In this document: positions 1 to 7,600 of the stretch, in pieces
Numbering within the stretch: position 1 is the first letter of the stretch
How the letters are laid out: each line of letters opens with the position of its first letter
Assembly (NCBI GenBank): GCA_036003885.1
Contig: DASYSA010000112.1
Span: 1-10,132 of the forward strand
Length of the DNA stretch: 10,132 nucleotides
Direction of reading: 5' to 3'
Source: DASYSA01 sp036003885
Lineage (GTDB): Bacteria; Acidobacteriota; Blastocatellia; UBA7656
Notes under the pieces: model-generated
Database searches by the model: none
Seen by the model: only the letters and a program-made list of their open reading frames with translations
Told to the model about the DNA's origin: nothing
Position numbers and translations under genes: made by a program

Positions 1-298
1 AAACCGGCTTTTCCCGGTGGACCTTGGCGGTCTGATCGATGGCGGAAGACTCCTACTTTCGGCAAGCCGTTGCTTCCAGTTTGCACTTCCGGCAAATAGT
101 TGCTTCCAATTTCGCCGTGCGGCAATTCGGAGATGAGCAATGGGCGCTCTTTGCAGCCCTCGCGGCAATGTTTTGCTTGCTATCGCGGCAAACTAATGGG
201 TGAAGTTACAAGGGTCGCAAGCTGAGGCGCGATGAATTTTGGGAGAGCTGCTTGTTGTGCACCTCGCACATTCTCGTAAGCGATACGTTTGGCCATTA
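1..298. other. Gene-free left edge
   Basis: No convincing coding region is seen on either strand. A short reading frame runs in from the left edge on the + strand and ends near 135, without recognisable protein features. A small inverted repeat (ACCGG at 3-7, CCGGT at 14-18) is present. The only notable content is the repeat block at 61-125. The right end abuts the 3' end of the leftward SRAP gene. The stretch may be the terminal part of an insertion sequence plus flanking spacer. Confidence 0.5.
61..125. repeat. ~30-bp-spaced imperfect repeats, possible IS end
   Basis: Two imperfect 22-base copies start at 61 and 91, sharing the pattern GGCAA-N3-GTTGCTTCCARTTT. A third GGCAA occurs in phase at 121, and two more out of phase at 164 and 187. 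Each in-phase copy is preceded by a pyrimidine-rich CTTYC or similar. Multiple short repeats near a terminus are characteristic of IS21-family ends, where they are transposase-binding sites, and I recall similar GGAAGCAA/TTGCCG motifs there. No istA/istB reading frame is visible in the window, so the assignment is inference. Two full copies are too few and too degenerate for a CRISPR array. Confidence 0.4.
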
Positions 299-991
299 TC
301 AGAATAGTCGCGGCTGCTGCACTACACTTCGTGCCGGTTCGATACAAGCTATCGAATCAGTTTTGACTGAGTTCACCAACGATGAGACAGGGTACGCTTC
401 CATTTCATCAGCCGAATAAGGCAGAAGCAATTCGAGCAACCGCCTGTTATCTTCGATCGCGGAGTCAAGCCAGAAATCTTCAACGTCCTGCGGCAAGATG
501 ACCGGCATTCGGTCGTGAATCGGCCGCACAATGTCATTTGGCTCAGTTGTGATTATCGTGCACGTTGAGACGCTTTCGCCCAAAGGGGAAGTCCAGCTCT
601 CATACAGTCCGGCGAATCCGAACGGATGCTTAGACTTCAGCTGTATGAGCAAGGGGATCTTCGTTCCATTCTGCTTCTGCCACTCGTAGAAGCCATCGGC
701 GATGACTAAGCAGCGGCGATTCCTGAATGCATTGTAAAAGGCTGCCTTATGAGTCAAAATCTCGGCTCGCGCTTTGATCAGCCTACTTCCAATCGTTGGG
801 TCGGATGCCCAAGACGGGATCAGGCCCCAACGCATGGAAACAAGTTGTCTTGCGCCGTCGTCCAAAACAACCGCGACATTTTAGGTCGGTGCGACGTTAA
901 AGCTCGGCTGTACATCGTAGGAGATATGATTGGCTTGAAAATCCTTGGCGAGGGTTGATGAGGATCTTCGTCTGACGAACCGTCCGCACAT
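299..991 (-). pseudogene. SRAP-domain protein (YedK/YobE/HMCES-type), interrupted by an in-frame stop
   Basis: SRAP proteins protect abasic sites in single-stranded DNA: the N-terminal cysteine, exposed after Met removal, forms a thiazolidine crosslink with the sugar aldehyde. Read leftward from an ATG at 991-989, the frame gives MCGRF at the start, then FNVAPT (residues 31-36), then TAA at 883-881, then NVAVVL and an intact remainder in the same frame. The family usually has Gln after the Pro-(S/T) of this motif, so one CAA-to-TAA change explains the break. Later landmarks are RWGLIPSWA, IKARAE (usually INARAE), GFYEW with the conserved Glu, and IHDRMPVIL with the conserved His. Repaired length is 230 residues, normal for the family (about 220-230). 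A TTG at 865 could start a shorter product, but that would lack Cys2 and the first motif. It lies downstream of the HNH gene on the same strand. A real nonsense mutation, a base-call error and readthrough are all possible. Confidence 0.85.
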
Positions 992-1103
992 TGTTGGTTC
1001 AGCTTACGTCAGTATTCCAGGCAAACTCAAGCACTAAAGGAGTGCCCGCAATCGCTCTTTCATCACTGCTTCCTTCGGTGACTTAGCACCGCCGTTCAAC
1101 CAC

Positions 1104-1796
1104 TCATAAACACTGCGCCAAGGCATCCCGGAATTGCAGCCATTCAGGATTTTGTGAGTCGCAGCGTAGGCTAGACAAGTCAATTTTTTCGACTTGGTCG
1201 AAGAACACATGAATTGTCTTGGTCAATGACAACATCATTTGGTCCATTGGCGTGCCGTCGGGAACAGTACCACGAAGTATGGCTAACTGACGGCGGAGCA
1301 AGTCGAGTGACTCGCGCACACGGTCTGGAAACTCAGCATCGAACGACACCCAAAGCGCTCGACGGTCTTCAAGCAAAGCGATTACACGCTTCGCGATCGC
1401 TGGTTCAGCTGCGCGAGACTGTAGTAGTGCTAGGCTTCGAGCGTAGCCCTTAGTCCTTACCTCTGCTATCAGCGCCTCATGGTTCTTTTTCCATTGCCGC
1501 AATAGCTTCGCCGGGTGGGGCGAATCGTCCTTGTCAACAATATCTCCGCACTCACGACACAGCCACAAGCCATTCGATATTGCTTTTCGTTGCGCCGTAG
1601 TCTGCTTCGGATTGAAGCGCGGCCCATTCTTCGATGCTGCATGAATATGCGCAGCATGGCCAGTGGTAAGACTCTTGGTTTCGTCAAAATGCGGCCCCGC
1701 CGTCAGCTTAAGACAATCGGGATTCGAGCAGAAATGCGCTGCTCGGACCGCCAGTGTGCGTTTAGTGGGAACAGGAAAATCGTCGCGAGTATGCAT
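1104..1796 (-). CDS. HNH/zinc-finger domain protein, unknown function
   Basis: The protein has 230 residues. Residues 12-107 form a recognisable HNH-like treble-clef module: CSNPDC (Cys23, Cys28), GHAAHIHAAS (His50), GPR (58-60), N-G-LWLC-x2-C (Asn75, Cys80, Cys83), IVDKD (Asp88) and WKKNHE (102-107). This GxAAHI..As..GPR / NgiWLC..C / iD.D pattern is known to me from poorly characterised bacterial HNH proteins often found in accessory or defence contexts; nuclease activity is inference. Residues ~108-230 look helical and are unrecognised. ATG at 1796-1794 is chosen because the conserved module begins soon after. Only a weak purine-rich stretch precedes it. The start lies within ten bases of a truncated rhamnosidase read the other way, so its promoter would sit inside that remnant. 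Past the stop, another frame continues a protein-like sequence to 1034, suggesting a 3' frameshift. Confidence 0.75.
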   Translation of the reverse strand: MHTRDDFPVPTKRTLAVRAAHFCSNPDCLKLTAGPHFDETKSLTTGHAAHIHAASKNGPRFNPKQTTAQRKAISNGLWLCRECGDIVDKDDSPHPAKLLRQWKKNHEALIAEVRTKGYARSLALLQSRAAEPAIAKRVIALLEDRRALWVSFDAEFPDRVRESLDLLRRQLAILRGTVPDGTPMDQMMLSLTKTIHVFFDQVEKIDLSSLRCDSQNPEWLQFRDALAQCL

Positions 1797-1803
1797 GATT
1801 TAG

Positions 1804-2829
1804 ATGTACCTACAGTTTGGCGACAAAGGCGTGCTTGAAACCAATTATCCGATGATCCAGAAATGGCTTGGCTATCTGACCTCGGAGACTACCGATGACC
1901 TTCTGCTTGATCACAAGAGCCACGCAATGCCGAGGCAGGAGTGGAATTTTCTCGGGGATTGGTTGACGCCGAAAGGAAGCTTCAGGGGAACCAGTGCGAA
2001 TCCGCGACCTGCTCAGCTCATTAACAGTGTCCATTACCTGTACCAGCTCCAACTCGCCTCCAAAATCGCGAGCGCTCTCGGCAAGGAAGATGACGCGTCG
2101 CTCTATGCGGCACGGGGAGACGCGATCTCGAAGGCCATCCATCAGCAGTTCTACAACGCCAGCGACCATAGTTATGCCAATGGCGACTCGGTCCAGGAAG
2201 CCTTCCCGCTTCTCACGGGCCTGGTTCCGCCGGAATTGCGCAAGGGTGTTATGGAGAAGCTGGAAAATACGATTCGCGTTCAGAACAGAGGTCACCTCGA
2301 CACCGGTATGCATGGAACGTATTTCCTGCTCAAGTACCTGATGGAAGCGGACCGCAACGATCTAGTCTACGAAATGACAAACACGAAAGACTATCCGGGT
2401 TGGGGTTACATGCTCGCGAATGGCGCCACTACAAGTTGGGAGGGTTGGACGGGGCAATCGCACATCCACGATACGCTGATCTCTATAGGTGCATGGTTCA
2501 CTGAGGGCTTAGCGGGAATCAGAAGCGATGGAAAGTCTCCGGGCTTCAAGCACTTTGTGATCAAGCCCGCCGTGGTGGGCGATATCACGTTCGTGAAAGC
2601 GAAATACCGATCGATCCGTGGCGAAATCGTCAGCGACTGGAGGATCGACAATGGGCGATTCAAGTTGAGCGTCACCGTCCCGCCCGGAACAACGGCGACC
2701 GTGTTCATGCCAGGCGAGGGTCCGGTGCGGACGAAGGCGCCGCAGTCGCCCGATCGAACCGGGAATCGCAGCTTCGAGGTAGCCTCGGGCACACATATGT
2801 TCGAGACGGCGCTGCAGCTAAACCGGTAG
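1804..2829 (+). pseudogene. GH78 alpha-L-rhamnosidase, C-terminal fragment
   Basis: GH78 enzymes release terminal alpha-L-rhamnose from pectic rhamnogalacturonan and rhamnosylated glycosides. The 341 codons match the second part of the (alpha/alpha)6 barrel and the C-terminal beta domain: YLQFGD..VLE.NYP....WL.YL (2-25), GDWL (51-54), HLDTGMHGTYFLLKYL, GWGYMLANGATTSWEGW with the probable general-base Glu213, and a C-terminal domain with IKPAVVGDITFVKAKYRSIRG. Family members are usually well over twice this length. The N-terminal domains and the acidic DCP.R...GWxGD region with the general acid are absent. The frame is closed by TAG at 1801-1803, directly before the first recognisable codon, and there is no ribosome-binding site. 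I read this as a gene cut at ~1800 rather than a short gene starting at ATG 1804. Any product should be catalytically dead. The downstream carbohydrate genes fit its former role. Confidence 0.85.
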
Positions 2830-2830
2830 T

Positions 2831-2854
2831 TCCAGGGCAGTCTCGCTCCCTGGG
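2831..2854. terminator. Possible terminator hairpin after GH78 remnant
   Basis: A CCAGGG/CCCTGG stem (2832-2837 with 2848-2853, extendable by a T-G wobble pair) encloses a 10-base loop immediately after the GH78 stop codon. No T tract follows on either strand. It lies between convergent genes, where a terminator is expected, but a simple intrinsic terminator is not proven. I see nothing else in 2855-3000. Confidence 0.3.
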
Positions 2855-3000
2855 ATGCAAATGGCGAGCGCAGGCTGGAGTGGTCACAGGCAAGCAAGGT
2901 CCTCAACGTGAAGCTGCCGGATAAGTTACTTGGTAGTGAGGAGCCGGGTTGAAGATCAGCGGTGCGCTGTAAAATCATACGGGTTAAGTAATGAATGTCT

Positions 3001-4329
3001 TCAGGGGCTTGCCGATGGCGGGATGATGAGACAGGTCTCATAGCGGAAGTTGAGGAGAATGCTGTCCTCGGTCTCGGCTCTGACCACTACCTGATAGGCC
3101 GGCGGGAAAGTATCGTGTCCGGCTTTTTTCAATTCATTCTTCAATTCGAGCAAGTGTTCTGGCGAGCTGAAAAACTCTGCCGCCGCTTGCGCGCCAGCCG
3201 AATTCACTCCCGAAAAGATCAAGATGCGGGTCTGCTGATCGGCCGAGCTTTCCCCGGGCAGCACCGTGATCAAGCCGAAGACCTGCGTCAGCCGTTGCTG
3301 TTGCCCCAGTTTAAGCGCATAACGCGCCGCTGGTTGCCCCGTGGCGGGGCCGCCGACGATGGCGTCCAGGTAGTTCACACGTAGCGGGCAATTCTCCTGA
3401 AAGCGGGCCACCGCTGAACTGTAATCCGGCGCGCCAAATAAGATTGCGTTGCGGCGCCGCAGCATCGACATAGTGAAGGCTATTTCAGGGTATATCTGCG
3501 GCGAAACACCGGCGTCGTTCAACACTTTGAACGCCCTCATCGCGCCTACCATATCTCCCCAGTACGTGCCGTTTCTGGTGATGGTTAAAGCCGGGTTGGC
3601 AGGAGCCGGCGAACGCTTGTTGTATAGCTCATAAAGCTGCGGAGGCATTGGCAACGCGCCCGGATAGTTAAATGGAGTAGTGGTCGTCGCGGGGGAGAGA
3701 GCGCTTGGGTGTACCGAAAAACTGGTCGGATTAGCGACACATAGCAACACATCGGCATTGGGCGCCAGCAGCGGCCCCCAGGCTTCAGTCACAATCGGCG
3801 GGGGGCTGTGTGAAATACCGTGAGAGACCGGCCTGGCTCCCAGCCGCCAGTAAAGCCCCCCGGCGAGCAGCGCCGTTAACATGACTCCAGCGCTGAAGGG
3901 GAGTATCCAACTTCTTTTCCACTCACGCCGGCCCGTCGTTTCAGTTGGAACCAATTCTTCTTGCACCGTGGGCGAAGAGAGAAGCTGCGGCCCGAGCTGC
4001 TCAGCCGGCGTTCCGTCGCTATTCGCTTCTTGATGCGGCTGGTTCTCAACAAAGTGCGGACAGTAGGAGCCTTTCAGCAATTCGATGCGCAGCACGGCGT
4101 TGGGCTGTTCGTGCTCGTAAAACTCCTGCAGCTTTTTCCTGAGCGCAAAGGCCCGCGTGCGCACCGCCGAATCATCCCCTGGCGAATAATTGGCCGGCCG
4201 CCCTAGAGCTTCGATTCCTATTGAATACTCGGTCAATTCGTGGCCGCGCCCAGCCATTTCCATTTCACAGACGTACTTGAGGAAACATTTCAACTGGTCG
4301 GCACGGGAAAAAGTTTGGCTGTACAGCAC
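3001..4329 (-). CDS. Membrane-anchored putative one-component regulator (winged-helix-like N-terminus)
   Basis: From the GTG at 4329 the protein has 442 residues. Residues ~1-95 carry the pattern common in Acidobacteria: S..FSRADQLKCFLKYV, EYSIGIEALGRP (34-45), D-S-x-VRTRAFALRKKLQEFY (53-71) and RIELLKGSYCPHF (81-93). I read this as a winged-helix-like domain. A proline/glutamine-rich linker (97-135) leads to one hydrophobic helix (~141-161). A long C-terminal domain (163-442), probably extracytoplasmic, has no fold I recognise. The topology resembles CadC/ToxR one-component regulators; DNA binding is inference. The gene is divergent from the TonB-dependent receptor, so control of that locus is plausible. 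The start is uncertain: the frame is open to a stop at 4446-4444, and the upstream codons (including SLTSEQ and ALEAVL) look like part of the domain. However, no ATG, GTG or TTG occurs in frame above 4329. Confidence 0.7.
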   Translation of the reverse strand: MLYSQTFSRADQLKCFLKYVCEMEMAGRGHELTEYSIGIEALGRPANYSPGDDSAVRTRAFALRKKLQEFYEHEQPNAVLRIELLKGSYCPHFVENQPHQEANSDGTPAEQLGPQLLSSPTVQEELVPTETTGRREWKRSWILPFSAGVMLTALLAGGLYWRLGARPVSHGISHSPPPIVTEAWGPLLAPNADVLLCVANPTSFSVHPSALSPATTTTPFNYPGALPMPPQLYELYNKRSPAPANPALTITRNGTYWGDMVGAMRAFKVLNDAGVSPQIYPEIAFTMSMLRRRNAILFGAPDYSSAVARFQENCPLRVNYLDAIVGGPATGQPAARYALKLGQQQRLTQVFGLITVLPGESSADQQTRILIFSGVNSAGAQAAAEFFSSPEHLLELKNELKKAGHDTFPPAYQVVVRAETEDSILLNFRYETCLIIPPSASP

Positions 4330-4460
4330 AGCTTCAAGCGCCGCGTTCTTCTGCTCGCTCGTGAGAGACTGGCTGATTTTGAGAGGCGTGTAATGCGTAA
4401 AATGCCTTTTAGCCTTCAGACTGTTGCTATGGTGAAAACAAGCTCAGGCGGTATGTTACC

Positions 4461-4477
4461 AAACGTTTATCAACGTT
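4461..4477. promoter_or_regulatory. Paired ACGTT palindromes, candidate operator
   Basis: AAACGTTT (4461-4468) and AACGTT (4472-4477) are both perfect palindromes. Their centres are 10 bases apart, one helical turn, just upstream of a promoter-like pair of hexamers. A central CG flanked by A and T runs is reminiscent of LacI-family operators. No such regulator is encoded in the window, so the binding protein is unknown. Confidence 0.3.
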
Positions 4478-4484
4478 CAAACAC

Positions 4485-4513
4485 TTGTCGGACATTTAGA
4501 GAGGCCTTATAAC
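4485..4513 (+). promoter_or_regulatory. Candidate sigma70-like promoter for the TonB-dependent receptor
   Basis: TTGTCG (4485-4490, four of six matches to TTGACA) is followed after a 17-base spacer by TATAAC (4508-4513, five of six matches to TATAAT). The region is AT-richer than its surroundings and lies between divergent genes. Transcription would begin near 4520, leaving an untranslated leader of about 150 bases. An alternative pair further down is TTGACC (4592-4597) with TATCAG (4615-4620), also spaced by 17. Confidence 0.35.
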
Positions 4514-4570
4514 AGTGTGGCCTTCCTATTATTCCGGGATTTTGCCTAATTGCATTAGCGAGATTCGGTC

Positions 4571-4597
4571 GGTCAACGAGATGGAGATCAGTTGACC
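4571..4597. repeat. Inverted repeat in the receptor leader
   Basis: GGTCAAC (4571-4577) and GTTGACC (4591-4597) form a perfect 7-base inverted repeat with a 13-base spacer. The arm centres are 20 bases apart, about two helical turns. It could be an operator for a dimeric regulator or a leader hairpin, and it overlaps the alternative -35-like TTGACC. The rest of the ~340-base gap before the receptor (4330-4668) holds the possible 5' extension of the regulator gene, the palindromes and the promoter-like hexamers. Confidence 0.4.
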
Positions 4598-4668
4598 TCG
4601 GATCATTCAGGCCATATCAGTACCAAGCCTCGCGCGGTTTGACAAGCTGCAGCTTCAGTGGAGGAGAT

Positions 4669-7600
4669 ATGAAATTGAGAATGCGTTCTTTACTTCCAAT
4701 TCTGGGCAGTGTGGCGATGATCTACGTTTTGGCCGCTACCGGCAAGGCGCAGACCAGCGGTGAGATCACCGGCTTGGTGACTGATTCAGCGGGCGCGGCC
4801 GTATCGGGCGCCGTCGTGACCATCACGAACAAGGCGACCAGCGCTACCCGTAAGGTCACAACCAACAGCGAAGGACTCTATTCCTATCCCTCGCTGCTGC
4901 CCGGCGTCTATCAATTGAAAGTCGAGCAATCAGGCTTCAAAACGGCGCAACTCGATGACATCAAGCTCGAAGTTCAGCAGACGGCGCGACTGGATGTGAC
5001 CATGGAAGTCGGCCAAGTCGGCGAGGTGCTGACTATCACTAGCACCAGCGCCCTGCTCAATGCCGAAAACGCGACTGTCGGCACGGTGGTCGAAAACAAG
5101 ATTGTGACTGAGTTGCCGCTGAACGGCCGGCAATACTTGAATCTCGTCGCGCTTTCGCCCAACGTCAATGTACTCGCACCTGCCGCGGGACAAGCGGGGT
5201 CCCGGCAGGGCGGTGAACGCGCCCAGCAGGCAATATCGGCGGGCGGGCAACGGATCTTCTTCGACTACTACACCCTCGACGGTGTCAACAACATGGACGT
5301 GAACTTCAATTCGTACGTCGCCCTTCCGTCTATCGACGCGATCCAGGAGTTCAAGGTTCAAATCGGTGTTTACCCGGCGGAGTATGGGCACCAGAGCACA
5401 CAGGTGAATGTGCTCACCAAGTCGGGCGGCAACTCCTACCATGGCGCGCTCTTCGAATTCCTGCGGAACGACAAACTGGACGCTAAGCAGTACCAGTTCA
5501 CCACCGCCAAGCCGAAGAACCCGTTCAAATGGAACGACTTTGGGTTTGAACTGGACGGGCCCGTGCGCATACCCCGCTTGATAAACGGACACGACAAGTT
5601 GTTCTTCATGGTGAATTATGAGGCCCTGCGTCGCCGGCAGAGTGTGTTGAATACTTTTACCGTACCGACAGGCAAGATGTTCACCGGCGACTTCAGCGAG
5701 CTACTTCCTTCTACGATCATCTACGATCCGACCACCGGACAGCCCTTCGCAGGCAACATCATTCCCAGTAACCGGTTGGACCCGATCTCGGTGAAGTTTT
5801 TGAAATACTACAATTCCGGCAATGTGCTCACGACAAACAACTATGCGCAGACTAGCTCCCAACCGTTCAACCGGGACGGCTTTGTTCTAAGAATTGACTT
5901 CATCGAGTCGCCGAAGTCGCAGTGGATGGGACGATACAACTGGGGCGATGAAAACACCTCCACGCAAGGGCTGAATCTCGCGGGGACGAAGGTGCTGACC
6001 AATTACAAACAATACACCGGGTCCAACACTCGCATATTAACTCCTAACCTTATCAACGACGCCCGTTTCGGCTATACCCGTTTCTTCAACTCTCTTGGCA
6101 CCCTGAGTGCTGGTAGTTTGGATGTGATTTCCGACATCGGCATCCCGAACCAAAAACCCGGCGCTCCGATCACCTGGGGAATTCCGAATGTCGCATTCAA
6201 CGGGGGTGGGTTCACCGGGATCGGCGACGCCAACGACGGTCCTTTCGCAAACGATAACAACACCCTGCAATTCGTCGATAAGCTGTCGTGGATCCATGGC
6301 AAGCACACCTTCGGCTTCGGGTTCGAGTACGACAGGCAGAATTTCAACCAGGTGGGCAACCAGTTCTCACGCGGTGTGTTCACATTCCAGGCGAACGCGA
6401 CAAAGAACCCTGTGAATGGAAGCGGCGGCTACTCCTTCGCCGAATTCCTGCTGGGGAGACTTTTCGTATCCACCAATGCGGCCGCCGTTGCCGATGCGAA
6501 GTTTCAGCGCAACGTCTTCCATACGTTTATCGACGACACCTGGAAGGTCACTCCCAAGCTGACTCTGTCGCTGGGCTTGCGCTACGAATTGACGCCTCCC
6601 TTCACCAATACGCGGGGCAACTATTTCACGGTTAAGATACCGAAGATCGAGTTTATTGCTAACGCTCCTCAAGCCGATTGGCCGTTCTTCGTTCGGCAGG
6701 GCAAGGGGTGCACGGATCCTTACGAGGGCCTGGCCATTCATTGGACCAGCACGAACGCGGTCTGCGGCGGCGGTCTGAACAACAACCTCAGGGAGACGAA
6801 GTATCGGAACTTCGCTCCGCGGGTTGGCATCGCCTATTCGCCCAATGACAAGACCGTGATCCGTGCAGGCTTTGGCATCTTCTACATGCAGGACATCGCC
6901 AACGCCGAGTACTTCGACATGGCCCGCAATATCGCGGCCCGCGTGGACCTCACCACGACGACCGCAAATCCGGTAACCTGGAGCAATGCGATTCCCGGCG
7001 GAAACGGAACCCTCGTCCAGGTGCCGCCGCCGTTTGCGTGGGCTGCCGCTTACGACCACGCTACTCCCTACACCATGCAGTACCTGTTGAGCGTGCAACG
7101 GCAGATCAGCGCCAACTGGTTGATGGAAGCTGGCTATCTCGGGTCGCAGAGCCGGCACCTCTACGGCTTCCAAAACATCAACCAGGCGCTCCCCGGCCCA
7201 TTGAACAGCATCAATTCACGCCGCCCGTTTGCCAATTTCGGGGTTCTCTCCTTTGTCAATGACAGTTTCAACGGAAACTACAACGCCGCAAGCGTGAAGC
7301 TTACAAGGCGCTTCGGCCAGGGTGTCAGCTTGACCACGAATTACACGTTTGCCAAGTCGATTGACAATGCCAGCGGCACCCGGACTCAGGGCCTCGACAC
7401 ACTCTTTCCACAAGACAGCAGCTGCCTGGCTTGCGAGCGGGGATTGTCATCCTTCGACGTTCGCCATCGTTGGGTTCTCGGGGCCGTCTATGAGCTGCCT
7501 GTAGGCAAAGGCAAACCCCTGGCCATCAACAACTCAGTCGCCAATGCGTTTGTCGGCGGGTGGCAGCTGAGCACGAACACGACGATCCAGAGCGGTGTTC

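Noticed and set aside
61..125. CRISPR-like spacing of repeats
   Set aside because: Only two near-full copies, imperfect, with 8-base gaps; too few and too degenerate for a CRISPR array.
299..865. SRAP as a genuine 188-residue protein starting at TTG 865
   Set aside because: It would begin mid-domain and lack Met-Cys-Gly-Arg, while the missing part is present in the same frame upstream of one stop codon.
1804..1806. ATG 1804 as a true start of a short rhamnosidase
   Set aside because: No ribosome-binding site, immediate upstream stop at an apparent breakpoint, and the expected general-acid region of GH78 is missing.
2406..3041. 211-codon minus-strand frame across the GH78 3' end
   Set aside because: Antisense to conserved GH78 sequence, no motifs, low-complexity Ser/Arg/Pro composition.
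4639..4668. TTG start of the receptor and the TTGACA word at 4639-4644 as a -35 box
   Set aside because: ATG 4669 has the GGAGGAG site and the signal peptide. No sensible -10 lies 16-18 bases after the TTGACA, and any transcript would begin at or after the start codon.
4930..7173. Long minus-strand reading frames (4930-5592 and 6367-7173)
   Set aside because: They lie inside the receptor gene, have Val/Arg/Asp-rich composition typical of antisense shadow frames, and show no known motifs.
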